From assembly GCA_947502645.1 (NCBI GenBank), contig CANNAD010000001.1:558001-622000 (forward strand): a DNA stretch of 64,000 nucleotides, in the 5' to 3' direction. Shown here piece after piece: positions 26,024 through 34,835 of this stretch. Position 1 is the stretch's first letter. Every line of letters starts with the position of its first letter. The DNA comes from an uncultured Micrococcaceae bacterium (GTDB lineage: Bacteria > Actinomycetota > Actinomycetes > Actinomycetales > Micrococcaceae). The position numbers and the translations under genes are program-made. The notes under the pieces are model-generated. The model did not search any database. It was not told the origin of the DNA and was given only the letters and a program-made list of their open reading frames with translations.

Positions 26024-26439
26024 GGTGTATCCCCGTTCGGTTTCAGTGTCTGTGGAATTTCCTTGACCGTCTCGGCCGTCTGCGGCACGCCCTTGATGGA
26101 CTTGATGTTCTTCTTGCCGATCGCTGCGAGGACTGCGGCGATGATGCCCCAGAGCACGGCGACAATGAGGGCGGACCAGCCAAGACCGGTCAGGTGTCCG
26201 ATGGCTACCCAGAGGGCGATGGAGAGGAACAGCAGCACAAAATGGCCTGCGACGCCGGCTCCTGCCAGCATTCCTGCTCCCTTGCCCGCGTGGGAGGCCG
26301 ACTCTTTGATTTCAGCCTTTGCAAGCGCCACTTCCTGCCGCATCAGCGTGGAAATGTCGCGGCTGACGTCGCCGAGAAGGTCTCCGAGGGAATTGTGCTC
26401 GGCTTTTTCCTCGGCCGGAGTTTCTGGAATATCTGTCAC
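26020..26439 (-). CDS. Holin-X/phage-holin-3_6-like membrane protein
   Basis: 139 residues. A soluble amphipathic N-terminal helix region (LGDLLGDVSRDISTLMRQEVALAKAEIKE) precedes two close membrane helices (about 58-80 and 86-106). This is the actinobacterial Holin-X/DUF1469 family, which is chromosomal and not evidence of a prophage. It overlaps both neighbours by 4 nt, so the three genes are coupled. Confidence 0.8.
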   Translation of the reverse strand: MTDIPETPAEEKAEHNSLGDLLGDVSRDISTLMRQEVALAKAEIKESASHAGKGAGMLAGAGVAGHFVLLFLSIALWVAIGHLTGLGWSALIVAVLWGIIAAVLAAIGKKNIKSIKGVPQTAETVKEIPQTLKPNGDTP

Positions 26440-27380
26440 AGGTAGTCCTCCCTTCGGGGATCATCGATGGGCGGAACCGGCCCGTTTTCCGGCGGGACCG
26501 ATCCTCCTGCGAGCGGCACCGGGCCGCCGCTGGGCGGAATGGGCCCTCCGGGGGTTGCTGGTCCCGTCATCGGAGGAACCGGCGCGCCGGGCATCGTCTG
26601 GTCGCGCGGGGCGCCGGCCTCGTAGCTGCCTACACGGTCCTGCGAGATCCGCCGGTCGACGTGTTCACCGGTGCTCCGGTGCTGGTTGTGCTTCTCGCGT
26701 TCCATGGCGTCCGCGTCTGCGGATACTCCTCGGGTGAGCCTGCCAGCGAGAATCCCGGCTCCTGCGGCGATGGCCAGGAACGTGCCGGGGCGCTTCCGGG
26801 CGAACGACTTCACGTCATCGAGCAGCGAGCCTGGTTCGCGGTCTCCAAGCCAGTTTGCTGCAGAGTCCGTCCGGGACGCTGCCTGCTGCACCAGGTGGGT
26901 TGCCATTCCCTGCTCCTGGGAGTTATTGGCCATGGATCCCAGCTCATCGCTGATGGATCGCAGTCCTTCGGCAACCCGCTGCTGTTGCGTGGATGCCTGA
27001 CTCCGTAGGTCGTCTCCGAGTTCCGCGACAAGATCCTTGGCTTTGTCCCTGGCTTCGCCAGCAACGTTGGCTGCCTCTTCCTTGGCAGTGCCTGCCACCT
27101 TCTTGCCGGCCTCTTTGCCTTCCGTTCCCACTTCCCGTGCCTCATGCTTGGCTGCCGAACTGGTGGAGCTTCCGTCGGAGCCATCCCGGCCTGAGGAGGT
27201 GCCGGCGACGGGTGGAACCGTTGGTTCGGCGTCGTAGGCGTCACTGAGGGGACCGCCGGGTACCGCGCTCTGTCCCTCGCCGATCAACGGGTTGCCGCGG
27301 GAGTAGGGATCATTGGTGCTGCTAGCCGGCACGGCATCCTGTCCGTGCGCGTCGCCCGTCCTGTTGTTATCGGATGTCAT
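26436..27380 (-). CDS. Low-complexity membrane-associated protein, unknown function
   Basis: 314 residues. Disordered head (1-85), a Lys/Glu/Ala-rich helical region (85-140), a helical segment resembling apolipoprotein-like repeats, one hydrophobic stretch (FLAIAAGAGILAGRL near 215-230), then a Pro/Gly tail with repeated GGPxPP units. ATG follows GGAG at 6 nt. It is co-transcribed with the YihY-like gene upstream (45 nt gap) and the holin-like gene downstream. No enzymatic motif seen. Confidence 0.65.
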   Translation of the reverse strand: MTSDNNRTGDAHGQDAVPASSTNDPYSRGNPLIGEGQSAVPGGPLSDAYDAEPTVPPVAGTSSGRDGSDGSSTSSAAKHEAREVGTEGKEAGKKVAGTAKEEAANVAGEARDKAKDLVAELGDDLRSQASTQQQRVAEGLRSISDELGSMANNSQEQGMATHLVQQAASRTDSAANWLGDREPGSLLDDVKSFARKRPGTFLAIAAGAGILAGRLTRGVSADADAMEREKHNQHRSTGEHVDRRISQDRVGSYEAGAPRDQTMPGAPVPPMTGPATPGGPIPPSGGPVPLAGGSVPPENGPVPPIDDPRREDYL

Positions 27381-27425
27381 GATGTTCTCCTTGCAGTTGG
27401 GGAAGTGCCCGTCTGAGGGCAGGAT

Positions 27426-28481
27426 CTAGCTGTTGTTGCGCAGGCGTCTGCCCTGCTCGATGATTTCCTCCTCTTTGTTGGCTCGCTTGTCGATGCCAGC
27501 CGTGTCTCGAGGCGGCAGCTGAAGGGTTTCTTCAGCCTTGATGCCGGCCTGCAATTCGCGGGCGCGTTCCAGCTCGGCGTCGAACTCGGCGCCGAACAGC
27601 AATGAGATATTGGTGATCCAGAACCAGAGGAGCATGACGATCACACCACCGATAGCCCCGTAGGTTGCGTTGTAGCTTCCGAAGTTCGAGACGTAGAACG
27701 CGAACCCGACGGTGGCGAGTGCCAGTACAAGCAGTGCGATGACCGCGCCGAGGCTGATCCAGCGGAACTTTGGCTGCTTCACGTTGGAAGTGTTGTGGTA
27801 GAGCAGTGCGATGACGACGATGGCGAAGAGTGCCATGACGGGCCACTTGGCGATGCTCCACACTGTGACAGCGACACTGCCCAGACCGATGAGGCCTCCG
27901 ATTGTCTCAGCGATTGGTCCCGAGACCACGAGCATCAGCAGGCCGACGGCCGCCAGGACGACGACGACCAGGGTCACCAGCAGCTGGCTGGGAATGAGTT
28001 TCCAGAAGGGGCGGCCTTCCTCGACCTCGTAGATCGAGTTTATTGACCTGCCGAAGGCCTTCACGTATCCGGAGGCGGACCAGAGCGCACCGAGGAGACC
28101 AACGATGAACACGAGCCCGGCACCCGAGGATGAGCTCAATCCCGTGATGACGCTCTTGATGGTGTCCGTGGCTCCCCCGGGGGCGGCGCCGCCCAGAAGT
28201 TTGGTCATGGTGTCCGTGACGGCCTGACCTTGGCCAAACAATCCGACGATCGACACAATGGCGAGCAACGCGGGGAAGAGCGCCAGCACCATGTAGTAGG
28301 TCAGCGCTGCGGCGAGGTCCGTGCATCGATCGTTCGAGAACTCGCCGACGGTTCGCTTGAAGACGTATTTCCACTCCGGCTTTTTGACGTCGGTCGGGCT
28401 GTCCGGCTTTTCGTCACTGTCCGGATGCGGGGCGTGACGCCCCTTGTCCGCGGTGCTGCGTGTGCTGCTCGGCATGTGCAA
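27426..28481 (-). CDS. YihY/virulence factor BrkB family membrane protein
   Basis: 351 residues with six membrane helices and the family-typical DLAAALTYYMVLALFPALLAIVSIVGL opening, then YGAIGGVIVMLLWFWITNISLLFGAEFDAE near the C-terminus. Formerly mis-annotated as ribonuclease BN. It may be a lipid or solute transporter; the function is unsettled. First gene of the cluster with DUF3618 and the holin-X-like protein. Confidence 0.88.
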   Translation of the reverse strand: MHMPSSTRSTADKGRHAPHPDSDEKPDSPTDVKKPEWKYVFKRTVGEFSNDRCTDLAAALTYYMVLALFPALLAIVSIVGLFGQGQAVTDTMTKLLGGAAPGGATDTIKSVITGLSSSSGAGLVFIVGLLGALWSASGYVKAFGRSINSIYEVEEGRPFWKLIPSQLLVTLVVVVLAAVGLLMLVVSGPIAETIGGLIGLGSVAVTVWSIAKWPVMALFAIVVIALLYHNTSNVKQPKFRWISLGAVIALLVLALATVGFAFYVSNFGSYNATYGAIGGVIVMLLWFWITNISLLFGAEFDAELERARELQAGIKAEETLQLPPRDTAGIDKRANKEEEIIEQGRRLRNNS

Positions 28482-28635
28482 CCCCCTGGGTTTGCTTGGT
28501 CATTACTAAGATAATAAGCAACCTTAGCTTAAACGTGAATAGTCTCGACTGGAAAGACAGCAAACTGATCAGATCGACTCTGATTACCTGTAGCGTGTCT
28601 TGAAAGAGGCCTCAATCCAAGGACAGGAGAACACC

Positions 28636-28866
28636 ATGAGTAGCGAGAATCCAGACCCCGTAGAGAACAACATTCCTGGCCTGACGCCAGAGGGCAGCGT
28701 GGAGCCCGGCGAGACTCCGCCCGCCGAAGCGAGCACGGCCGGGCCCCAGGGCCACGAGGAACACGGACCGAAAAAGGGCTTCTCAGCCGTATGGCTGGCA
28801 CTCATCGGCATCGTCGTCGCCCTCGTGCTGCTGCTCATCCTGGGACCCATCGCCGGCCTGCTGTAA
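28636..28866 (+). CDS. Small DUF6480-like membrane protein
   Basis: 76 residues: a Pro/Glu-rich cytoplasmic head (NPDPVENNIPGLTPEGSVEP, GETPPAE) and one C-terminal membrane helix (about 52-74). The head pattern is the DUF6480 family of actinobacteria. AGGAG lies 7 nt before ATG 28636. It is divergent from the YihY gene and its stop directly abuts the stop of the next gene. Function unknown. Confidence 0.75.
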   Translation: MSSENPDPVENNIPGLTPEGSVEPGETPPAEASTAGPQGHEEHGPKKGFSAVWLALIGIVVALVLLLILGPIAGLL

Positions 28867-30021
28867 TCAGCTTTCGGGAGCTCCAGGGCCGCTCGACCAC
28901 CGAAGCAGCGCCGAAACGGACTCCTCCTTGTCCAGCACGCCGTCCGGCAGGAACAACACCCTGGCGTCGGTCAGCGCCGCAGCCCGAACCAGCGCTGACT
29001 GCGCCGGTACCTCCCCGAGCACACCGGCCCCGGCCCGCTCGCCGTCGGAGGTGGCCACCCATGGCTCAGCGTCCAGCGCAAGCAACGTGGAGTCCTGCCA
29101 TTGGCTGGCCTGAACCATCAGAATGTCCACCTGCGCCTGCTGCAGCGCGGTCACCACTGCACCGATTCCTGTAGCCGCGCGCGGATTCGCCTGCCCTTCC
29201 TGCATCCGCAGGCGGTCCAGCAGCTCCTCCTGAACCTCGGCGAGTTTCTGCGCCACCAGTGACTCCACCTGGTGGTCGAACTCATGATGATCAGCGCCGC
29301 CCGTGCGCGTATGGCTCTCGATAACGGAGGCGACGGCGGCGCTTTCCTTGGCCAGCTGGTCCCTGACCAGGTGGCGGGCGCGCACATCACCGGCGATGAT
29401 GACGAGCTTTGGATGGACCTCGTAGACCACCCGGTCAATTTCCGCGGCGACCTCTGAAGCATTGACCTTCCAGATGTTCTCCGTCCGGTGCTGCACACGC
29501 CCCTGGGACCAGCCGCCGCCCGGGATCTTCTTCAGATTCTCGGTGGAACCCTCCACCTCCACGGACCGGCCGGCCGCCGTCGTCCCGGCGTAAGCGAGCC
29601 GCACTTCGCCGCCGTCACGGCTCACCTCGGCGACTACGTAGGCAAACTGCTCGGGGCGATGCCGCAGCAACGGCACCAGCTCCGGAACCTCGCCCACCCT
29701 GACGAACGGCGCCATCACCATGTGCCCATGGAACCGCTCATTGAGGACAACTTCGCCCCCGCGAACCAGCAGCACCTGCGATACCGGATCCGGTAGGCCC
29801 TTGGAGGATTCGCGCAGCGCCTCATCAACAGCCGCCAGGTCCGCCTTCGACGCCCCCGCGCGCTGCAGTTCATCGTGCACATTATCCGGAATGACGTCAT
29901 GAGCTCGGAGGGAATCGACAGTGCCCGTACTGGCATCTATATATACAGAGCACCACGGTCCCGGCTGGCGGAACAACGCAGCACAATCAGAGAGGGGAGT
30001 TTTACGTGCCGTAGCGGTCAT
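28867..30021 (-). CDS. Rv2629/Vms1-like protein (archaeo-eukaryotic release-factor fold)
   Basis: 384 residues. The central part (WCSVYIDAS, FAYVVAEVSRDGGEVRLAYAG, VYEVHPKLVIIAGDVRARHLVRDQL) matches the Rv2629/baeRF family, which shares the release-factor eRF1 fold with Vms1 peptidyl-tRNA hydrolases. The C-terminal region has a mini L7Ae-like pattern. In M. tuberculosis Rv2629 is a dormancy gene. The ATG follows AAGGAG at 11 nt. A role in ribosome rescue or hibernation is inferred only from fold relationship. Confidence 0.75.
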   Translation of the reverse strand: MTATARKTPLSDCAALFRQPGPWCSVYIDASTGTVDSLRAHDVIPDNVHDELQRAGASKADLAAVDEALRESSKGLPDPVSQVLLVRGGEVVLNERFHGHMVMAPFVRVGEVPELVPLLRHRPEQFAYVVAEVSRDGGEVRLAYAGTTAAGRSVEVEGSTENLKKIPGGGWSQGRVQHRTENIWKVNASEVAAEIDRVVYEVHPKLVIIAGDVRARHLVRDQLAKESAAVASVIESHTRTGGADHHEFDHQVESLVAQKLAEVQEELLDRLRMQEGQANPRAATGIGAVVTALQQAQVDILMVQASQWQDSTLLALDAEPWVATSDGERAGAGVLGEVPAQSALVRAAALTDARVLFLPDGVLDKEESVSALLRWSSGPGAPES

Positions 30022-30157
30022 CGAGTTTTGCTCCTTCCATCACGGGGAGCCAGGCGACTCCCTGGATTAGCTTCCGGTGTCTGAGCCGGCAGGCTACTTA
30101 TGGTCTATCACCCCAGCAGATGGAAATGAAGACCTTACGCGATGAGAAGAGAGATCG

Positions 30158-30943
30158 TCAGGAAGAAATCGCGGCAGTATCCAGATTGCGCGTGATCTCC
30201 GGGAATCTTGGGCTGAGAGAGTCCCCTGAGGAGACGCCTCGCAAACGCCGGCCGATCCACGGACCAACGTACTCGCGCGCCCACTGGGCATCTGCCCGCA
30301 ATTGCTGCAGACGGTTCAACGCCGGACGCGTTTCCAGGCCCGGAACATCGATTCGGTGTGAAGCGCGCATGACGTCGAGAACCCGGCGTGCCATCAGCGT
30401 GTGCCCGGCGGTGGACATGTGCAAGCGGTCAGTGTCCCAGTACCGCCAGTCACGGAACTCGCGCATCCGCCAATAATCGACGATGTCCGCCCCATGCTTG
30501 TCGGCGATCTCGCGCACAAGCTCGTTGTATATCGCCGTGCGCCCACGGGTTTTGCCAAATACAGCGGACGCCGAGGCATCGAACCCCGTGAACATGACGA
30601 CTTTCACGCCAGCCTGCCGGAGACGGGCCACGCCGTCGTCGTACGTTGCGAGCAGGGCGTCTATATCCACCCGCGGCCGAAGGATGTCATTGCCGCCCCC
30701 GTAGATAGTGACCAGCGTGGGCTCCAGCGCGAGCGCCGCATCCACCTGCTCATCGAGGATCTGGCGCAGCTTCCGACCTCGGATCGCGAGATTGGCGTAC
30801 CCGGCGGCAGGATCAGCCAGAATGAGCTGCTCAGCCACCCTGTCAGCCCAGCCCCGGACCCCATGGGGGCGGGAGCCGCTGGCGTCCCCCACGCCTTCGG
30901 TAAATGAATCACCCAATGCCACGAATCGCTGCGTAAATTCCAC
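30158..30943 (-). CDS. GDSL/SGNH hydrolase
   Basis: 261-residue esterase-fold enzyme. The nucleophile block ALGDSFTEG (S13), a glycine oxyanion residue, GGGNDIL with Asn, and the C-terminal DTDRLHMS holding the catalytic Asp-x-x-His are all present. No signal peptide, so it probably acts in the cytoplasm. The substrate is unknown; many relatives deacetylate or deacylate sugars and lipids. It is divergent from the lipid kinase gene. Confidence 0.85.
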   Translation of the reverse strand: MEFTQRFVALGDSFTEGVGDASGSRPHGVRGWADRVAEQLILADPAAGYANLAIRGRKLRQILDEQVDAALALEPTLVTIYGGGNDILRPRVDIDALLATYDDGVARLRQAGVKVVMFTGFDASASAVFGKTRGRTAIYNELVREIADKHGADIVDYWRMREFRDWRYWDTDRLHMSTAGHTLMARRVLDVMRASHRIDVPGLETRPALNRLQQLRADAQWAREYVGPWIGRRLRGVSSGDSLSPRFPEITRNLDTAAISS

Positions 30944-31013
30944 GATTCCATTTTACGGCCAATCCACCGCCAGCCTGCACGAAACCGGATGACCCATCGC
31001 TAGAGTAAGTGAC

Positions 31014-31910
31014 ATGACCAAACGTGCCGCCCTCATCGTCAACCCGACCAAGTCCACGGACGACGTCGTCGTCGAGACTGTCCGCGAACTCTCCGAGGCG
31101 GAAGGCTGGGACGCTCCACTGGAGATTGACACAACCGCTGATGACCCGGGATTCGGGCAGGCGAGGGAGGCGCTCGAGGCCGGAGCCGACGTCGTTCTGG
31201 CCGCTGGAGGCGACGGGACGATCCGCGCTGTGGCACACGAACTCGCCGGCACTGACACACCGGTGGGGCTGATCCCGTTGGGAACGGGCAACCTGCTCGC
31301 CAGAAACCTGGAACTTCCGCTGGATAGCATCGCCGACGTCGTACGGCAGGCCATGCTCGGGGAAGACCACCGGATCGACGTCGTCTACGCCACCCTGGAC
31401 CGAAAGGATGAGCGGCATCTGTTCCTGGTCATGGCTGGAATCGGCTTTGACGCAGCAGTCATGGCGGACACCAATGACACCCTGAAAGACCGGGTCGGCT
31501 GGCTGGCCTACGTGGACGCCGGCATCCGGAACCTTCCCGGCAAGCCGTCGAAGGTCCGCATGACAATCAACGGCGGAGCGCCGCTGCGTCGCCGCCTCCG
31601 CAGTGTCATGGGCGGCAACTGCGGAAAGATTCAGGGCGGCCTGGAAATTTTTCCCGGCGCCAAGCTCGACGACGGCGTTCTCGACATCATGACAGTGGCG
31701 CCCAGCGGGGCGTTCGGCTGGGTGGGGGTGGCCGCGTCGGTACTACAGCGAAACAAGGGCAAGGACCCGGCAGTTGAGTACTTCCAGGGGCAGAGTGCAG
31801 AAATTGAGTCCGAGGACCCGTTGGAGATTCAGCTTGACGGCGATCACATGGGGAACGCGAAGCACCTCAAGATGGACCTCGATGCTGGTGCGCTGATCGT
31901 CCGGCACTAG
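31014..31910 (+). CDS. Diacylglycerol kinase-family lipid kinase
   Basis: 298 residues. DagK/YegS-type catalytic domain: ALIVNPTK opening, the nucleotide loop AAGGDGTIRAVAHEL, and GLIPLGTGNLLARNL. The C-terminal domain ends with the family QLDGDHMG segment. It phosphorylates diacylglycerol or a related lipid at the membrane face. Transcribed alone between the GDSL hydrolase (divergent) and the M23 peptidase (convergent). Confidence 0.88.
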   Translation: MTKRAALIVNPTKSTDDVVVETVRELSEAEGWDAPLEIDTTADDPGFGQAREALEAGADVVLAAGGDGTIRAVAHELAGTDTPVGLIPLGTGNLLARNLELPLDSIADVVRQAMLGEDHRIDVVYATLDRKDERHLFLVMAGIGFDAAVMADTNDTLKDRVGWLAYVDAGIRNLPGKPSKVRMTINGGAPLRRRLRSVMGGNCGKIQGGLEIFPGAKLDDGVLDIMTVAPSGAFGWVGVAASVLQRNKGKDPAVEYFQGQSAEIESEDPLEIQLDGDHMGNAKHLKMDLDAGALIVRH

Positions 31911-31925
31911 TCCCGGGAGCAGTGA

Positions 31926-32606
31926 TCAGAGGAACGGGACCGGGTCCGCGACGTCCTCATTGACCATGACCTCGAAGTGCAGGTGGCATCCGGTGGAATT
32001 GCCGGTGTTTCCGATGGCGCCGATGCCTGCGCCGCGGACGATCTTCTGACCCACGGCCACACCGATAGCACCCAGGTGGTTATAGGTGGTTTTCATGCCT
32101 TCACCGTGATCAACGACCACCCGCTGGCCGCCGCCATAGGCGTGCCATCCGGCCTCGGTCACAACGCCGTCGTCGGAGGAGATCACCGCGGTGCCGCAGC
32201 TGCCCGAATAGTCGATCCCGCGGTGGAAGTCGGTGGCCGTATTACCGAGCGGATTGGCTCTGGTACCGAACGATGAGGCCAGGTGTCCGCTCGCGACGGG
32301 CTTCGACAGCTTGGTGGGTTCGATGGATGAGGACACCGTTCTGGGGCCATGTGCGTCTTTGGGCATGCTGGTAACGGCTGAGGCGCGCTGGAAATCAACA
32401 GTGGCGGCGCCGTCGGCCTGAACATCCCGAACCTCTGCGCTGACCGCGGCCGTGGGGTCCAGGGGTGTGGCGGGCTCGGCGATCGTGCTGCCTGCTGTGA
32501 GTCCGGCAAGTGCCAGAGTACTGCCGAGGACCATAAAGAGCCGCTGTTTTCCCGCAGGGTTCGCGGATTGGGCGCGACGACGTCCGCGCTGGATGGGGTG
32601 AGTCAC
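31926..32606 (-). CDS. M23 family peptidoglycan endopeptidase, c-di-AMP riboswitch controlled
   Basis: 226 residues: a basic head, a membrane/secretion segment (about 22-42), a linker, and a LytM/M23 zinc peptidase domain (105-226). Zinc ligands are visible in TDFHRGIDYSG (HxxxD) and CHLHFEV (HxH). It should cut peptide cross-links in the cell wall. GTG 32606 follows GAGAGG and lies right behind a ydaO-type riboswitch, linking wall turnover to c-di-AMP, as for many actinobacterial wall hydrolases. Confidence 0.9.
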   Translation of the reverse strand: MTHPIQRGRRRAQSANPAGKQRLFMVLGSTLALAGLTAGSTIAEPATPLDPTAAVSAEVRDVQADGAATVDFQRASAVTSMPKDAHGPRTVSSSIEPTKLSKPVASGHLASSFGTRANPLGNTATDFHRGIDYSGSCGTAVISSDDGVVTEAGWHAYGGGQRVVVDHGEGMKTTYNHLGAIGVAVGQKIVRGAGIGAIGNTGNSTGCHLHFEVMVNEDVADPVPFL

Positions 32607-32619
32607 GTGTAACCTCTCG

Positions 32620-32760
32620 TGACGCCTGCGGAGTTAGCTGTCGGGTTCGAGCAAGAGTTGACTCGGCCGGCATCAGACGATGCGGGCTTCACCCCGAGAC
32701 AGCCTTCGATCGACCGTCGTGAAACGTGGTTCCCCCACCCCTGCCTGTGATGATTTCGCG
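32620..32760 (-). promoter_or_regulatory. ydaO/yuaA c-di-AMP riboswitch
   Basis: On the minus strand the leader contains, in order, GGGGGAACCAC, GGGGTGAAGCCC and CTCGAACCCGACAGCTAAC followed by GCAGGCGT. These are the conserved blocks of actinobacterial ydaO riboswitches, known from Streptomyces rpfA. It ends about 14 nt before the M23 start codon. In this class ligand binding usually turns expression off. The 5' boundary is approximate. Confidence 0.9.
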
Positions 32761-32886
32761 GGACCGGGCACCTGGCAGGGTTGGGCGTGGGGCACGGGAA
32801 CTGAGTTATTGCTCATCAGTACGCCAACAAGGCTACGCGCATATTGCAGAAAAGTTATCTTTTCGTAACGAACGCCACTTTCAGTG

Positions 32887-34833
32887 TCACGCCTCGGATT
32901 TACCCTCACGCCAGTAACCCATGAACGCCACCTGTTTACGGTCGATTCCGACATCCCGCACCAAGTAACGGCGCAGCTCACGAACCACGGCCGCTTCGCC
33001 AGCGATCCACGCATAGAACGGCAGAGCACCGGACGGCTTGTCCGGGTTCGGTGCGGCATCAATGACTGCCTTGTCCAGGCGCTGGGGCGTCTCCCACAGG
33101 ATGGTCTGATCAACATCCACGAACTCAGGCTCCGCGCCGGCAGTATTCCCCGCACCAAGCGCAACCGACGGGGTACGCCCGACGGCCGCCCACCCGGGAA
33201 CGACAACGGCCCGCCGGACCGCGGCGTCGAGTAGCTCACCGTGCGCACGCTCGCCTCGAGCCAACCAGGTCACCTCAACACCAGAGGCCGTCCGGATCTC
33301 CTGGAAGTCAGCAGGCTCCGGCACCTCAAGAATCGCGTGACCGGTCATGTCGGCAGGCAGGGCTTCAAGGATCGCCGCGATCGCGGGAACGGCAGTCTCA
33401 TCGCCGGCCAGCATGACCCGCTGGGCAAGACCCGGACGCCACTCAATACCGCCGTACGCTCCTGCGGTACTGCAGGTCGCGGCTTCAATATTGGGGCCGA
33501 TGAGGCTCAGAGCATCTCCGGGCGCCGCCTTGATGGCCCACTGTGAAGCCGGGCCGCCGTTACCCTTCTCATCGAAGTGCATGACAAAATCGACGTCCAG
33601 CTCGTGCTCGCGGTCCACAACCCGGTGCTGCCGGACGGTGTACGTGCGCATCGCACCGCGCACCTCCGGGTCCACCTGAAGCCACTTCTGGTACCAGCCC
33701 TCGCCGGTCTCCGCGCATTCGGCCATGAGCGCCTTGAGATCAAACGGGCCACGGTCCTGAGCCGGGATGATGAGCTTGATGCGCAAGTCCAGGGTGTCCC
33801 CCTGAACGCCGAATCCCGCGAGATCCGGACCGGTGAAAGTGACCCGGCGGAAGTTGGTACCGAGCCGCTCAACGCTTTTCACCGTCACGTCAAAGCACCC
33901 AACCGGTGACACGGCCCGTGGCTTGACCGGCTCCGGCCGCCGGTGATGACGGCCCTCGGGAACCACCATGGGCGTACCGGACACAGGATCCGTGATGACG
34001 CTGGACTGCAACCCGAAAATCCTCGAGACGTTCTTTTCCGTCACAACATCAGCCGGCGCGCCCTGGGCAATGATGCTGCCCTTGCGCATGGCGATCAGGT
34101 GGTCCGCATAACGCGCTGCGAGGTTCAGGTCATGCAGCACAATGGCCACCGTGGTGCCGGTCCTGCGGTTGAGGTCCAGGACCAGATCAAGAACTTCCAC
34201 CTGGTGCGCCACATCAAGGAACGTGGTGGGCTCATCCAGGAGCAGAATGTCCGTCTCCTGTGCCAGAGCCATCGCAATCCACACGCGCTGGCGCTGGCCG
34301 CCGGAGAGCTCATCCACACACCGCTCAGCCAGTTCCAAAGTGTCAGTCGCCTGCAATGCGGAGGCGACGGCGTCGTCGTCGGCTTCGGTCCACTGCCGGA
34401 ACCAGCCCTGGTGCGGATACCGGCCGCGGCCTACGAGATCCGCGACGGAGATTCCGTCCGGAGCGGACGGCGTTTGCGGGAGCAAGCCGAGAGTTTTGGC
34501 AACCTGCTTGGTGGGTAGGGAGTGGATGTCCCGCCCGTCCAGCATGACGGCTCCGGAGGCGGGTTTCAGGAGTCGCGCGAGTCCGCGCAGGAGCGTTGAC
34601 TTGCCGCAGGCGTTCGCGCCAACGATGACGGTGACCTGCCCGGCGGGCAGCTCCACGGTCAGATCGCTGACCACCGTGTGGTCGTCGTAGGCGAGCGTCA
34701 GATTCTCGGCCTTCAGCGTATGAGCGGATGCGGCCTGCTGCGCTGGCGGGACCAGAGCGGAGAGCTGTGGCTGGGCTTCGCGGCCAGCAACGTCCTTGTC
34801 CACGCCGACCTTCTTCTCTGACTCCACGGTCAT
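32887..34833 (-). CDS. Siderophore ABC importer ATPase fused to siderophore-interacting reductase
   Basis: 648 residues. Residues 38-290 are a FecE/FepC-type ATPase: Walker A GANACGKST (72-80), LSGGQ (176-180), Walker B LLLDEP with E201, and H234. After a Pro/Arg linker, residues 312-648 are a siderophore-interacting protein: FAD-binding MRTYTVR, GDETAVPAI for NAD(P)H, and the GYWREGKSE ending. One polypeptide would both power import and release iron by reduction. ATG 34833 follows GGGAGG; the longer open frame upstream overlaps the permease gene and has no support. Third gene of the IdeR-boxed operon. Confidence 0.9.
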   Translation of the reverse strand: MTVESEKKVGVDKDVAGREAQPQLSALVPPAQQAASAHTLKAENLTLAYDDHTVVSDLTVELPAGQVTVIVGANACGKSTLLRGLARLLKPASGAVMLDGRDIHSLPTKQVAKTLGLLPQTPSAPDGISVADLVGRGRYPHQGWFRQWTEADDDAVASALQATDTLELAERCVDELSGGQRQRVWIAMALAQETDILLLDEPTTFLDVAHQVEVLDLVLDLNRRTGTTVAIVLHDLNLAARYADHLIAMRKGSIIAQGAPADVVTEKNVSRIFGLQSSVITDPVSGTPMVVPEGRHHRRPEPVKPRAVSPVGCFDVTVKSVERLGTNFRRVTFTGPDLAGFGVQGDTLDLRIKLIIPAQDRGPFDLKALMAECAETGEGWYQKWLQVDPEVRGAMRTYTVRQHRVVDREHELDVDFVMHFDEKGNGGPASQWAIKAAPGDALSLIGPNIEAATCSTAGAYGGIEWRPGLAQRVMLAGDETAVPAIAAILEALPADMTGHAILEVPEPADFQEIRTASGVEVTWLARGERAHGELLDAAVRRAVVVPGWAAVGRTPSVALGAGNTAGAEPEFVDVDQTILWETPQRLDKAVIDAAPNPDKPSGALPFYAWIAGEAAVVRELRRYLVRDVGIDRKQVAFMGYWREGKSEA

Positions 34834-34835
34834 TT

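Noticed and set aside
26020-26439. Holin-like gene as evidence of a prophage
   Set aside because: No phage structural, integrase or lysin genes are nearby; this holin-X type is a chromosomal actinobacterial family.
28501-28545. Possible iron box near the YihY gene (CCTTAGCTTAA)
   Set aside because: Only about half of the positions fit the IdeR consensus, and the palindrome is poor compared with the boxes at 37 and 46 kb.
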